Below, piece after piece: positions 27,224 through 37,090 of a stretch of DNA of 64,000 nt; the first letter of the stretch is position 1; the number at the start of each line of letters is the position of its first letter. The stretch comes from Cyanobacteria bacterium TGS_CYA1 (GTDB lineage: Bacteria > Cyanobacteriota > Vampirovibrionia > Obscuribacterales > Obscuribacteraceae). Location of the stretch: the NCBI GenBank assembly GCA_026129135.1, contig JAHCIQ010000003.1:1-64000 (forward strand), read 5' to 3'. The notes beneath the pieces are model-generated. The model saw only the letters and a list, made by a program, of their open reading frames with translations, ran no database searches and had not been told where the DNA came from. Made by a program: the position numbers and the translations under genes.

Positions 27224-27610
27224 TTAAGTCACATCCTCAAGATCGGTTGCAACAAGTTTTTTTTCTTTGAAATAAATTTTCAGTCTGGATCTCCATTTAG
27301 GATTTTCAGAATCCACCATGTCGTATATCCATACTTCATAACCACGGGATGTCTCATGATGATCGGCCGGTCCAAGCTGATTGTCTACTTCTTTGGAAGA
27401 TAAACCAACCTTTTGTTTTTCATGCTGTTTCCAGTATCCAGACATTCCGTATCTTGAACTTTTATCTTTCTTCCACTGCTGAGAATTAAACGGGCCATAC
27501 TGACGAAGACTTCGAACTACACTACCTTTACTTGAGCCTGAAAAATTGCATGCGCAAAAAACTACATTTATAAGTATAGTCAAAGATATTACTTTCATTT
27601 TTTGACTCAT
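27224..27610 (-). CDS. Lipoprotein of SmpA/OmlA-like type
   Basis: A 128-residue protein with a lipoprotein-type start (ISLTILINVVFCAC, lipid Cys21 by the lipobox VFCAC). The mature part has the pattern LSSKEVDNQLGPAD..YEVWIYD that is typical of BamE/OmlA-like small outer-membrane proteins. It may alternatively start at the fifth codon (Met5). It has its own upstream region and no operon partner. An envelope role is inferred, not shown. Confidence 0.65.
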   Translation of the reverse strand: MSQKMKVISLTILINVVFCACNFSGSSKGSVVRSLRQYGPFNSQQWKKDKSSRYGMSGYWKQHEKQKVGLSSKEVDNQLGPADHHETSRGYEVWIYDMVDSENPKWRSRLKIYFKEKKLVATDLEDVT

Positions 27611-27815
27611 GTTCTTAGTTTGCCCTAGTCGGAAAGAAGCTTTTTTGAATTCGGCTAACGCACAAATAACAGATTATTGGCATTTTAGAAAATATTACAA
27701 GCCCATACAGTTGGATAGCAATATGGTTTATGCCGGCCCGCACAAATTGATCATTCTATTGTGTCATTATGAAGAATGGCTTGCTCGCACTTAGTGCTCG
27801 ACACTTTGGAGACCC

Positions 27816-29027
27816 ATGAAAGAAATCAGTGAAAACTGTGATTGGAAGCGATCTTTTAAGATGTGCGTCATTCGTTCGTTGTGCGCGTTGGGTCTAGTGC
27901 TATGCCTGAGCACTAGCGCTCCGCTTGCAGTATTATCCGCCGAAACCTCGACCAGAAGCGGTATCTCTCCGGATCTGCAAGGCACAGTTATCCAGACCGA
28001 ATTCAATCGTCCGCAAAGCCCGACCGTCAACATGGGGGATGAACGTTTGGTGCCCTTAGGCACGGTGTTGGAAATGTATCTTTCGACCGAAATTGTCTTC
28101 GACGAGACCAAGGAAGGCGATGAGTTTTTCGGCAAAATCAGTAAGGACGTGCTTGTGGATGGCAGGGTGGTGATACCCAAGGGCACGCAGGTTCACGGTG
28201 TGCTGAGCGAGCTGGTGGAGCCGAAGCGCGCTGGCCGCAATGGATACATCAATGCGCACTTTGATTATTTGATCACTCCTGACGGGCGTCACGTCTCGAT
28301 AGAGGGCAATAGCACCACGAGGAACTCCAAAGGTAAAGCCGCTGCCAAAGTGGTCGGGCGCGCTGCTGGCTTCACCGCCATTGGTGGCGTGGTTGGCACA
28401 GTTATTATGCTGCAATTTGGTGGCGGTCTAGCGGGGGCAGCAGCAAGCCACGGGTCTACGCTGGCTGCTGGAGCGGCTATTGGTGGAGCTACTGGGCTGA
28501 CCATCGCCATGCTGATGAAGGGTAAGAGCGTCATGCTCCAGCCCGGTGCTGAGATGCATGTCGTACTTAGCGAACCACTGAAACTGCCCACAATGAGCAT
28601 GCCCGAGGAGACCGCAGAAGATTTCAGTATCCCTGGGCTGCAAGTGAAGGTGACAGGCATGCACATTGATCGCCGTCCATCAGGCGGAACAGGCGATATT
28701 ACGCTTGCGCTTGAAATTTTGAATGAAACCGAAAATACATTCTCCACGTTTGAAGTCGGACTGGAAGACGAGCTGGGCAACGTGTTCTTCCCCTCTCCTG
28801 TTGGCGAAGCAGACATGTGGTCCAACAAAATTTTGCCAAGCAGTCACATCAATAGCAAGATCACCTTCAGCGTTGACAATGTCAAAAGCCGTCACAAGCT
28901 GGTGTTTTTCAAGCCATTTTCCCGCGAGCCGCTGGCAAGATTTGTCCTGACTGATGCCATGCTATTAAGCGACAAAATCAGACCCAGAGGTAAACGCGTG
29001 GCAACTGGAGCGCATAAGCAAGACTGA
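27816..29027 (+). CDS. Exported protein with VirB10/TrbI-like barrel
   Basis: A 403-residue exported protein. After a signal peptide (about 15-42) comes a segment with the VirB10/TrbI-like pattern (VPLGTVLEMYLSTEIVFDE, then KDVLVDGRVVIPKGTQVHGV), then a Gly/Ala-rich hydrophobic region (about 185-240, two glycine-zipper-like helices), then QPGAEMHVVLSEPL and a C-terminal beta domain of about 120 residues. Such proteins occur without a type IV system in Cyanobacteriota; I see no other vir gene here. GGAG lies upstream of the ATG. Its base composition looks more GC-rich than its neighbours. Confidence 0.7.
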   Translation: MKEISENCDWKRSFKMCVIRSLCALGLVLCLSTSAPLAVLSAETSTRSGISPDLQGTVIQTEFNRPQSPTVNMGDERLVPLGTVLEMYLSTEIVFDETKEGDEFFGKISKDVLVDGRVVIPKGTQVHGVLSELVEPKRAGRNGYINAHFDYLITPDGRHVSIEGNSTTRNSKGKAAAKVVGRAAGFTAIGGVVGTVIMLQFGGGLAGAAASHGSTLAAGAAIGGATGLTIAMLMKGKSVMLQPGAEMHVVLSEPLKLPTMSMPEETAEDFSIPGLQVKVTGMHIDRRPSGGTGDITLALEILNETENTFSTFEVGLEDELGNVFFPSPVGEADMWSNKILPSSHINSKITFSVDNVKSRHKLVFFKPFSREPLARFVLTDAMLLSDKIRPRGKRVATGAHKQD

Positions 29028-29198
29028 GCTGTTGATGAGCACTGTAGCACCTGCTGTGCTAGACAGAGTGTCAAAAATGTGAAGAGATTTTTTGCTGCTA
29101 GGCTTTGATCACGAGGCAACAACAACTATCTGTTACCTTGAGTGGAGAGGGATTAAATCCCAGCCGACGTTTGCAAGCTTTAAGACAGAAAGATCTAA

Positions 29199-30749
29199 AT
29201 GAAAGAAAAGATTAGAAACTATCAATCTGAGCCTCCTGTGATCGAAGCCGAGCCTCCTGTGATTTTAGCCAAGCCTCCTGTTGTTGAAGCCGAGTCTCCT
29301 GTTGTTGAAGCCGAGCCTTCTGTTGTTGAAGCCGAGCCTCCTGTGATTTTAGCCAAGCCTCCTGTTGTTGAAGCCGAGCCTTCTGTTGTTGAAACCGAGC
29401 TTGCTGAAGATCATGCTGAAGCGGAAAAAAAGTCGACTCCACATTCTAAGAAAAAGCGAAAAAAGTACTTTATACCGTTAGTCTTATTATTGCTAATAGG
29501 CGGAATCGCTGGGTTTCAGTTGGAGCAAAGAGATGTTCTCAACCAAGTAAAGAAACTGCAAGCTTCTCTCAAGCAAGCCGAAAATTCAAAGATTAGTCAA
29601 AGCGTCTTTTCTGGTTTGGGTCAGTTGACTCAAGCAGTAATGTCTATGTCTGGGCACCAGGCTCCGCTTGACGCCAGAGCGGAATCGCATACGAATAATC
29701 ACGTAAGCAAAATTCGTGAGCAAGGTGAAGCGCTAAATGATGAAGAAGCATTGCAAACAGCTTACCAAGTCAGCAAACCCCTCGTCAAAGACGTAACGCT
29801 GAACGATGAATATGTCTGCCAGATTAGAGCTATTCGGCATATTGAAATACGTTCGCTAGAAAAAGGATATCTGCAAAATGTACTAGTAGACGAAGGAGCT
29901 ACTGTTCATAAAGGCCAACTGCTTTTTCAAATAAAGCCCAACGTCTACCAAGCAGATGTTCAAAAATCAGAAGCAGAAGTTGAGCTTTCCAAAATTGAGC
30001 TGCAGAATAATCAGGCTCTTGTAGACAAAGATATTATTTCATCCACTGAAGCCGCCATGTCTGCAGCCAAGCTTGCCAAAGTCAAAGCTGAACTAGAGCT
30101 TGCCAAAACGCATTTAGGCTTTACTGAAATTCGAGCACCGTTTGACGGGCTGATAGGCCGTTTTGGTGATATCAGGCTGGGAAGCTTGCTGGAAGAAAAT
30201 CAACTGCTAACGACCTTAAGCGATACGCATCGACTTTGGGTGTACTTCAATGTGCCAGAAGCTCAGTACCTGGAATACATGAAGAACAAGCGACTTAATC
30301 AGACCGTCCATCTTGAACTCGCCAACAAGGAAATTTATCCTGAACCTGGAAAAATAGAAGTTATTCAGTCGGACTTTAATAGTACCTCAGGTAACATAGC
30401 CTTTCGTGCGGTTTTTAATAACCCAAAGGCTCTGCTACGCTACGGGCAAACAGGCAAAATATTATGGCCAAGGAAGGTTAATCAGGCGATTATTTTGCCC
30501 CAAAAATCAACCTTTGAAGTTTTGGATAAACGCTTTATTTTTGTTGTCGACAATGCCGGGGTGATTCATGAACGTGAGATTCACGTGGCACATGAGTTAC
30601 CCAACATTTACATAGTAGCGTCTGGAATATCCCCGGATGAAATGTTCCTGCTTGAGCGGCAGAACAGGTTAGATAAAGGCGACAGAATTAGCTACAAGGT
30701 GATAGATCCCAAAAGTGCCATCGAGAAGTTGAATCTGTATGCAGAGTAA
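29199..30749 (+). CDS. RND efflux periplasmic adaptor (MFP) with N-terminal 7-residue repeats
   Basis: A 516-residue HlyD/AcrA-type adaptor. Order of parts: residues 12-67 are eight copies of a 7-residue unit (PPVVEAE and variants), 68-89 a Lys-rich stretch, 90-106 a membrane anchor, about 107-150 a coiled region, about 190-250 the lipoyl half (IRSLEKGYLQNVLVDEGATV), about 250-310 the alpha hairpin, then lipoyl/beta-barrel (THLGFTEIRAPFDGLIGRFG) and membrane-proximal parts. It should link the pump and the outer-membrane factor that follow. It is the first gene of the three-gene operon, 17 bases before the pump gene. The repeat-rich N-terminus lies before the anchor, therefore in the cytoplasm, and is unusual. 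Confidence 0.9.
   Translation: MKEKIRNYQSEPPVIEAEPPVILAKPPVVEAESPVVEAEPSVVEAEPPVILAKPPVVEAEPSVVETELAEDHAEAEKKSTPHSKKKRKKYFIPLVLLLLIGGIAGFQLEQRDVLNQVKKLQASLKQAENSKISQSVFSGLGQLTQAVMSMSGHQAPLDARAESHTNNHVSKIREQGEALNDEEALQTAYQVSKPLVKDVTLNDEYVCQIRAIRHIEIRSLEKGYLQNVLVDEGATVHKGQLLFQIKPNVYQADVQKSEAEVELSKIELQNNQALVDKDIISSTEAAMSAAKLAKVKAELELAKTHLGFTEIRAPFDGLIGRFGDIRLGSLLEENQLLTTLSDTHRLWVYFNVPEAQYLEYMKNKRLNQTVHLELANKEIYPEPGKIEVIQSDFNSTSGNIAFRAVFNNPKALLRYGQTGKILWPRKVNQAIILPQKSTFEVLDKRFIFVVDNAGVIHEREIHVAHELPNIYIVASGISPDEMFLLERQNRLDKGDRISYKVIDPKSAIEKLNLYAE
29231..29398 (+). repeat. 21-bp coding repeats in the adaptor gene
   Basis: Eight head-to-tail 21-bp units encode PPVVEAE and variants (two of them PPVILAK). 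A three-unit variant order (ILAK, VVEAE) recurs, so larger blocks have duplicated. The unit length is prone to slippage without loss of frame, so copy number probably varies between strains. Confidence 0.8.
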
Positions 30750-30766
30750 TTTAGGTTCGGATTGCT

Positions 30767-33700
30767 ATGTTTCGTGACATCCTTAAGCGGCCGGTACTCG
30801 GGATTGTTATCTCGATTTTAATAGTCTTCCTTGGCTGCCTGTCCCTTGTGCAACTTCCTATTGCACAGTTCCCCCAAATTGCGCCAACCGTGGTCAACAT
30901 CTTTATTGCTTATCCCGGTGCCAGTGCCGATGTGCTCACCAAGTCTACGCTAGTACCACTGGAAGCGGCTATTAATGGTGTGCCGGGCATGCGCTACATG
31001 TCTTCTGATGCCACCAGTGCTGGTGAGGCCACTGTTCGCTTGGTATTCGAACCAGGCACCGACGCCAACCAGGCGGTTGTTAGTGTCAAAACTCGGGTTG
31101 ATCAGGTGATGACCTCATTACCTGATCTTGTTCAGCGAGAGGGGGTCATCATTAGACCTCTACAGTCATCCATGCTGATGTATGTGGATTTATACTCTGA
31201 CTCAAAGTCTTTTAATCAGAAGTATCTGTTTAATTACGCGTATACCAAGTTAATACCTGAAATTCAACGAATTAATGGAGTTGCCAACGCGAGCTTATTG
31301 GGCAGCAGAACGTATGCAATGCGGCTGTGGCTTAAACCTGATCGCATGCGAGCCTACAATATCTCTTCTGAAGAAGTAGTCGAGGCTGTTAAAAACCAGA
31401 GTCTTATTGCCCGTCCTGGCCAGCTCGGCATCAGCTCTGGGAAAAAAGCGCAGTCTACTGTATATGTGCTGAATTACATAGGCCGCTACACCGAGCCTGA
31501 GCAGTACGAAAATATCATTATCAAAAGCTCCGGATTTGGTGAAATGGTCAAACTAAAAGACATTGCCTCTGTCGAGTTGGGCAGTGAGTTTTATGATATT
31601 TACACCAATCTGGATGGAAAGTCCTCTGCGTCCATTGTGCTGAAACAGACGCCCGATAGCAATGCCAGGGAGGTAATTAAAAAGGTCAAAGAAAAAATCG
31701 CCGAACTCTCCAATGCATTTCCAGATGGTATACACGTTCAGTACAGCTATGATGTCTCCAAGTTTTTAGACGCCTCGATTGAGCAGGTCATTGACACCAT
31801 CCGTGATGCCTTTATTCTGGTCACCCTGGTCGTCTTTCTGTTTCTGGGGGACTGGCGTTCCACTGTTATTCCTGTCATTGCCGTACCTATTTCATTAATA
31901 GGGCCCTTTTTGGTGCTCTCGATGTTCGGTATGTCAGTCAACTTGATCACGTTATTTGCTTTGGTACTGGCCATCGGCATTGTGGTGGATGATGCCATTG
32001 TCGTGGTTGAAGCCGTCCACAGCAATATGGAAAAAGATCCGTCGCTATCTCCTTATGCGGCGACGCAAAAAGCCATGGGCGAACTGGGAAGCGCTATTCT
32101 TGCCATCACGCTTGTGATGATTTCGGTGTTTGTGCCAATAGCCTTCATTCCCGGCCCGGTGGGTGTGTTTTACCGGCAGTTTTCTATTACGATGTCTAGC
32201 GCTATTGTGATATCGGCATTGGTGGCGTTAACACTTACGCCTGTTTTGTGCGCCATGTTTCTCAAAAACCATTCCGGTCACAAATCCTCATTCAACGTAT
32301 TTCATTGGTTTATTGGACTATTCAATGCCACTTTCGAAATATTTACTCGTGGCTACATGTGGCTTTTAAGTCGGATAGTTACTCAAAAAATAATATGCAT
32401 CGGGGTCATCCTGTTATTTGCTGCCGGCATTGTTTATGTAAGCCAACAGGTTTCATCTGGTTTTGTCCCGAATGAAGACCAGGGTACCATCTATGCTATT
32501 GTTCAAACACCTCCAGGGTCTTCACTTGAGTACACAAACAAAGTGATGGGACAGCTGCAAAAAATGTCCAAATCGATTGAAGGGGTCGACTCTGTAACGT
32601 CGATGGCGGGCTTCGAAATCATGACAGAAGGCAGAGGTTCCAATGCAGGGACCTGTCTTATCAACCTCAAAAACTGGCACGACCGCAAACAAGACGTCCA
32701 TGAAATTATTGAGGAATTAGAGCAACACACCGCTGGTTTGGGAGGCAGAATTGAATTTTTTGAGCCGCCAGCCATTCCTGGGTTTGGCTCTTCTGGCGGA
32801 TTTTCATTGCGATTACTGGATAAAACCGGCGATCTCCGCTATCAGGAGCTGCAAGTGGCCACTGAAGATTTTATGAAAAACCTGATGAAACGCAAGGAGA
32901 TTTCAGGGCTTTTCACCTTCTACAATGCGTCCTACCCACAATATGAAATAAAAATCGATAACCAGATGGCCATGCAGAAGGGTGTTTCCATAGGCACTGC
33001 TACAAGAAACCTGGATGTTCTGAACAGCGGATCATATGAGCAAGGTTTCGTTAAGTTTGGCCGATTTTTTAAAGTCTTTACCCAGGCAGCCCCAGAATAT
33101 AGAAGAAATCTGGATGATTTGAATTTACTGTTTGTCAAAAATGACCAAGGGGATATGGTGCCCTACACATCGTTCATGACACTGGAGAAAACAAAAGGGG
33201 CAAATGAAATTACTCGCTATAACATGTACAATTCAGCCGCCATCAGGGGCTTTCCGGCCAAAGGTTACACTTCTGGCGACGCAATTAAGGCTATCCGCGA
33301 GGTGGCTAATAACACCTTGTCTCGCGAGTTCGACATTGCCTGGGAAGACCTGGCCTACGACGAAGCGAAACGAGGGAATGAATTTTTAGTTATATCTGTA
33401 ATTGTTGTGCTTTTTGTTTATTTAGTGCTAGCGGCCCAGTACGAAAGCTTCGCACTGCCTTTCGCCGTTCTCTTTTCCTTGCCCGTAGGTATTCTCGGCT
33501 CTTTCTTAATGCTTGAAATGATGGGACTGGCCAACGATGTGTATGCACAAATTGCTATCATCACCCTGATTGGGTTGCTGGGTAAAAACGCTGTGTTAAT
33601 CGTCGAGTTTGCGGTGCAAAAACGCAATGAAGGTTTATCGTTGAAAGACGCTGCTTTGGAAGGAGCAAGGATGCGGTTTCGACCAATTCTGATGACGTCT

Positions 33701-34090
33701 TTTGCCTTTGTTGCAGGGCTTATCCCCCTCGTGTTGTCGGAAGGCGCCGGGGCCGTTGGGAACAGAACCCTTGGTTCATCTGCCATGGGTGGGATGATTA
33801 CTGGCACCATGATTGGTGTCTTAATTATTCCGGGACTATACTTTGTTTTTGCCGCTCTGGTTGATGGCAAAAACCTGCTGAAAGATGAAACTCATACCAG
33901 TATCACGGATTCAATTGTTGGTAGCGAAAAGAACACTTGGAAGAAAAATAGAACGCTAAGAGCACGACTTAAATTACTGATTAAGAAGATGAAGACTAAG
34001 CCTAAGGCTCAAGAACAGGTTCAAGAGCCGATTCAAGATCATGTTCAGGAGCACAGTCACGATTACGCTCAAAAATCGGATAAGGACTAA
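30767..34090 (+). CDS. RND multidrug efflux permease (HAE1/AcrB type)
   Basis: A 1107-residue inner membrane pump of the hydrophobe/amphiphile efflux-1 branch. The proton relay is intact: GIVVDDAIVVVE in TM4 holds the two Asp residues and LLGKNAVLIVEF in TM10 holds the Lys. VQLPIAQFPQIAPT and ATVRLVFEPGTDA are typical of AcrB-like proteins. The last about 65 residues form a charged Lys/Gln/His-rich tail (KKMKTKPKAQEQVQEPIQDH) not found in typical AcrB (about 1030-1050 residues). It should work with the adaptor upstream and the outer-membrane factor downstream; the substrate cannot be read from the sequence. Confidence 0.94.
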   Translation: MFRDILKRPVLGIVISILIVFLGCLSLVQLPIAQFPQIAPTVVNIFIAYPGASADVLTKSTLVPLEAAINGVPGMRYMSSDATSAGEATVRLVFEPGTDANQAVVSVKTRVDQVMTSLPDLVQREGVIIRPLQSSMLMYVDLYSDSKSFNQKYLFNYAYTKLIPEIQRINGVANASLLGSRTYAMRLWLKPDRMRAYNISSEEVVEAVKNQSLIARPGQLGISSGKKAQSTVYVLNYIGRYTEPEQYENIIIKSSGFGEMVKLKDIASVELGSEFYDIYTNLDGKSSASIVLKQTPDSNAREVIKKVKEKIAELSNAFPDGIHVQYSYDVSKFLDASIEQVIDTIRDAFILVTLVVFLFLGDWRSTVIPVIAVPISLIGPFLVLSMFGMSVNLITLFALVLAIGIVVDDAIVVVEAVHSNMEKDPSLSPYAATQKAMGELGSAILAITLVMISVFVPIAFIPGPVGVFYRQFSITMSSAIVISALVALTLTPVLCAMFLKNHSGHKSSFNVFHWFIGLFNATFEIFTRGYMWLLSRIVTQKIICIGVILLFAAGIVYVSQQVSSGFVPNEDQGTIYAIVQTPPGSSLEYTNKVMGQLQKMSKSIEGVDSVTSMAGFEIMTEGRGSNAGTCLINLKNWHDRKQDVHEIIEELEQHTAGLGGRIEFFEPPAIPGFGSSGGFSLRLLDKTGDLRYQELQVATEDFMKNLMKRKEISGLFTFYNASYPQYEIKIDNQMAMQKGVSIGTATRNLDVLNSGSYEQGFVKFGRFFKVFTQAAPEYRRNLDDLNLLFVKNDQGDMVPYTSFMTLEKTKGANEITRYNMYNSAAIRGFPAKGYTSGDAIKAIREVANNTLSREFDIAWEDLAYDEAKRGNEFLVISVIVVLFVYLVLAAQYESFALPFAVLFSLPVGILGSFLMLEMMGLANDVYAQIAIITLIGLLGKNAVLIVEFAVQKRNEGLSLKDAALEGARMRFRPILMTSFAFVAGLIPLVLSEGAGAVGNRTLGSSAMGGMITGTMIGVLIIPGLYFVFAALVDGKNLLKDETHTSITDSIVGSEKNTWKKNRTLRARLKLLIKKMKTKPKAQEQVQEPIQDHVQEHSHDYAQKSDKD

Positions 34091-34100
34091 TCTGTCAAAG

Positions 34101-35579
34101 ATGAGAGTATTAGACAGAAAAAAAATTGTTAGTCTTTTAACAGTCATAGCTTTCATGGGAAACCTTCAAGCGCCTGTTTTTGCAAAATCTTGGTTTCATC
34201 CGTTTCAGCTGACGGAAAAAAAGAAAACATTCAACGTTCCAAATAGGTATGAGACTTCGCAGGTATTAGACGATGACCTTTTAAACTCCGCTGATAGTGA
34301 GGCTTCCATCAGCTGGCGAAAATTCTTTTCTGATCCTTATCTTCTCTCTTTGATTGAAACGGCCCTTGCAAATAACCAAGAATTCAATATCGCTTTGCAA
34401 GATATTCAAATTGCTGCAAACGAAGTGAAAGAAAAACAAGCTGCGTATTGGCCTAAAGTTGGCTTGGGAGCTGGCGGAAGTTATATAAGACCATCCGAAA
34501 ATACTCCCGAAGGCGTGTTGGATAAAATTATCCAAAGAGGTTTTTATAGAAACCCGGATTTCAACCTGAATCTGGGTCCTTCCCTTAGCTGGGAAGTGGA
34601 TATCTGGAAGCGATTGAGAAATGCCAAAGATGCAGCAAGACAGCGTATGGCAGCACAATACGAGGTCAGAAATTTTCTTATTTCCAGACTCGTTACTGAA
34701 ATAGCACTCAACTATTATGAGTTAATGGCTCTGGATACGTCGTTGAAGATTCTTGATCAGAACATCAAGATCCAGGAAGCTGCTTTTCTTAAAGTGCAGC
34801 TCTTAAAGCAATATGCCAAATCGAACCAGTTAGCGGTTAATCGTTTTGAAGCCCAGTTAAATAAGACTAGAAGCCAACGGTTTGAAACCAGTCAAAGCAT
34901 TGTTGAAAAAGAGAATCGTCTGAAGTTTCTCACCGGTAAATATGACCAAGCGCCAATATTGAGACACTCTGAACAGTTCATGGCGTTGCCGGTGGATGAA
35001 TTGCAGACAGGTGTGCCTACTCAACTTTTGGCAAACAGAGCAGATATTCGTCGGGCTGAAGCGGCGATTAAAGCGGCAAAGCTCGATTTGAAAAGTGTAA
35101 AAGCCGAGCTATTACCCAGCCTGACGATTCAGGCAGGTACTGGCTTTTCGGGGTTCAGCCCCCAACTTTGGTTTCAACCACAGTCATTGTTTTACAATGC
35201 AATTGGTAACTTCATGGTTCCATTAATAAACCGAAATGCAATCATTGCGCGCATACAGACAGCCGATGCTTACCAAACCCAAACAGTTTTGACATATGAG
35301 CAGACTATACTAACAGCCTACACTGACGTTCTTAATCAGGTATCAAATATAAGAAACATGCAGCAGGCATTTGAAAAAAAGCATCGAGAAGTTGTGCTGC
35401 TCGAGGAATCTATCTCTACTGCAAACGCTTTGTTCAAGTACGCCAAGGCGACTTACGTCGAAGTGCTGCTCACACAAGAGGAGAAACTGAATGCCGAAAG
35501 AGAACAAGTCGAAGTAAAAATGAACCTTGTCGGGTCCAAAATCAATCTTTATCGAGCATTAGGTGGCGGCTGGCGATAG
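34101..35579 (+). CDS. RND outer-membrane factor (NodT/OprM family)
   Basis: A TolC-like outer-membrane channel, 492 residues from the ATG at 34101 (Met21 of the longest frame, 10 bases after the pump stop); the upstream start at 34041 overlaps the pump and has no support. A signal peptide is followed by the two-repeat helical-barrel pattern (ISWRKFFSDPYLLSLIETAL, GPSLSWEVDIWKRLRN, VPTQLLANRADIRRAEAAIK, SLTIQAGTGFSGF). No lipoprotein Cys is evident. It completes the tripartite efflux operon with the two genes before it. Confidence 0.92.
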   Translation: MRVLDRKKIVSLLTVIAFMGNLQAPVFAKSWFHPFQLTEKKKTFNVPNRYETSQVLDDDLLNSADSEASISWRKFFSDPYLLSLIETALANNQEFNIALQDIQIAANEVKEKQAAYWPKVGLGAGGSYIRPSENTPEGVLDKIIQRGFYRNPDFNLNLGPSLSWEVDIWKRLRNAKDAARQRMAAQYEVRNFLISRLVTEIALNYYELMALDTSLKILDQNIKIQEAAFLKVQLLKQYAKSNQLAVNRFEAQLNKTRSQRFETSQSIVEKENRLKFLTGKYDQAPILRHSEQFMALPVDELQTGVPTQLLANRADIRRAEAAIKAAKLDLKSVKAELLPSLTIQAGTGFSGFSPQLWFQPQSLFYNAIGNFMVPLINRNAIIARIQTADAYQTQTVLTYEQTILTAYTDVLNQVSNIRNMQQAFEKKHREVVLLEESISTANALFKYAKATYVEVLLTQEEKLNAEREQVEVKMNLVGSKINLYRALGGGWR

Positions 35580-35660
35580 AAGTCTCCGGTCCTCTTCGTA
35601 GTTCCCCGATATCTCAAAACCAAGCTCAATGCTTAGATAGGAGAACATGGGGGCTCGAGC

Positions 35661-36032
35661 GTGCGAAGATTGAAGTATATTATTGCTTTCGGACTGATGG
35701 TTTACGGCGTGATCTTAGTCATGGCTATAGTCTATGAAACCGAAGCAGGCTTTAGATTTTCCGGTCTTAATTACTTCTTTGAAGAACTCACGACCCCACG
35801 GATAGCCTATAGTAAGTTTCTAGAATTGGTAGCGAATAAAGAAACCGCAAAAAAAAACATCGAGAGCATCGACTGGGTTGACACTAATTATGCCGGGAAG
35901 TTCTTCGATGTGAAACTGCGGAATGACTCAAACCATTACCGTGTGCGAATACCGAAGGTTTGCAAGGAGCATCCCGGCACGCGTTTGGAATCGTACGGCA
36001 TTTCAGTTGGCTTCTATTGGTCATGTATATAA
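35661..36032 (+). CDS. Lone FtsH-exterior-like membrane protein, second copy
   Basis: A 123-residue protein starting at GTG with AGGAGA about 16 bases upstream. Residues 1-25 are a membrane segment; the rest (IAYSKFLELVANKETAKKNI, YAGKFFDVKLRNDSNHYRVR) has the layout of the FtsH periplasmic domain (YSxFLexV...). Like the 22456 protein it has no protease part. Function unknown; both could be remnants or regulators of membrane proteolysis. Confidence 0.6.
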   Translation: MRRLKYIIAFGLMVYGVILVMAIVYETEAGFRFSGLNYFFEELTTPRIAYSKFLELVANKETAKKNIESIDWVDTNYAGKFFDVKLRNDSNHYRVRIPKVCKEHPGTRLESYGISVGFYWSCI

Positions 36033-36147
36033 GCTGACAAGGGATTGTCGAATCTTTCTTCAAATGCTTTGGACCAGGGTGGCTACAAATTATTAAGGGT
36101 AGAATTTACTGAATGAAACCTTTTGGCGACTGGCGAAGTCTATTGAT

Positions 36148-37011
36148 ATGTATAGACAATCTATATTTGGAGCGCTTCGCCTGAAAATTTTTGCCACAAC
36201 TTTTACAAGATTTTCGATGACTCTTTTGTCTGTCCTCACTTTTGAGGCGATATTCATGATGTCGCCCGCAATGGCGCAGGATGCACCCGACTCAGGGCAA
36301 CGATTCAGGACTACGTTCACAACTTCTCCTGTGGCACCGGTCTCATCCGGAGGCCCTGTTTTGGAAATCACCGATTCGGGGGTGCGCCTTCTAGCGGATT
36401 ATGACATCGAGTTGATTGTAGATAAATCTATGTCTATGCGAAAAATGGACTGCCCGGCTGGGCTATCGAGATGGGATTGGTGTGGAGCCCAGGCTAATGA
36501 ACTGGGTCGTCTTTTAAATCCATATGTGCCAAATGGATTGACTATCACAGCGTTTGCTCGCGAATATTCTGTTTATCGCAATTCGACTCCAGACAGAATT
36601 GCCGAGCTGTTCAGCAAACCGAGTATGGGCATTGGAACAAGGCTTGCTCAGCCTCTTTCCGACCGGCTAAATGATTATCTTGAGCGGCGCAAGTCTGGTA
36701 CTAAGCCTCTTTTGATTGCTGTAATTACAGACGGCGTTCCCCATCCGGTGACGCAACCGCTAATGGTGGCAAGCATTTTAGTAAATACCAGTAAAAAAAT
36801 AAAAAGCGCAAACGAAGTTACCGTAGTGTTTTTGCAGATTGGCGCCAGGTCTAAGTTTGGTCGAAAGTTTTTAAATTATCTCGACAATGAGCTTGTGAAC
36901 CATGGCGCTAAATATGACATTGTCAAAACTGTTCCTTTCGAACATCTTGCGCAAGTTGGCATCGCGCAAGCGCTGGTTGAGTCGATAGAACAATTTGCGG
37001 TCAATCGGTAA
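36148..37011 (+). CDS. Exported vWA-domain protein
   Basis: A 287-residue protein with an N-terminal signal-like region (hydrophobic 25-42, ending AMAQ) and one von Willebrand A domain from about 85. The metal-ion site begins with DKSMS (Asp92, Ser94, Ser96); VITDGVPHP carries the later Asp. It probably binds a ligand or partner in the periplasm. It shares the ending pattern (AKYDIVKTVPFEHLAQVGIA) with the vWA protein at 48560, so the two are paralogues. No secretion or chelatase partner is adjacent. Confidence 0.85.
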   Translation: MYRQSIFGALRLKIFATTFTRFSMTLLSVLTFEAIFMMSPAMAQDAPDSGQRFRTTFTTSPVAPVSSGGPVLEITDSGVRLLADYDIELIVDKSMSMRKMDCPAGLSRWDWCGAQANELGRLLNPYVPNGLTITAFAREYSVYRNSTPDRIAELFSKPSMGIGTRLAQPLSDRLNDYLERRKSGTKPLLIAVITDGVPHPVTQPLMVASILVNTSKKIKSANEVTVVFLQIGARSKFGRKFLNYLDNELVNHGAKYDIVKTVPFEHLAQVGIAQALVESIEQFAVNR

Positions 37012-37090
37012 AACTTTCTGAACGCCAACCTTTTGATTTTGCAGCCTTTAAAGTGTCATTGGTCCGTGTATCCAAATTCTACACATTTAG

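Noticed and set aside
29212-29442. Gln/Lys-rich antisense frame over the adaptor repeats
   Set aside because: Mirror of the 21-bp repeats of the adaptor gene.
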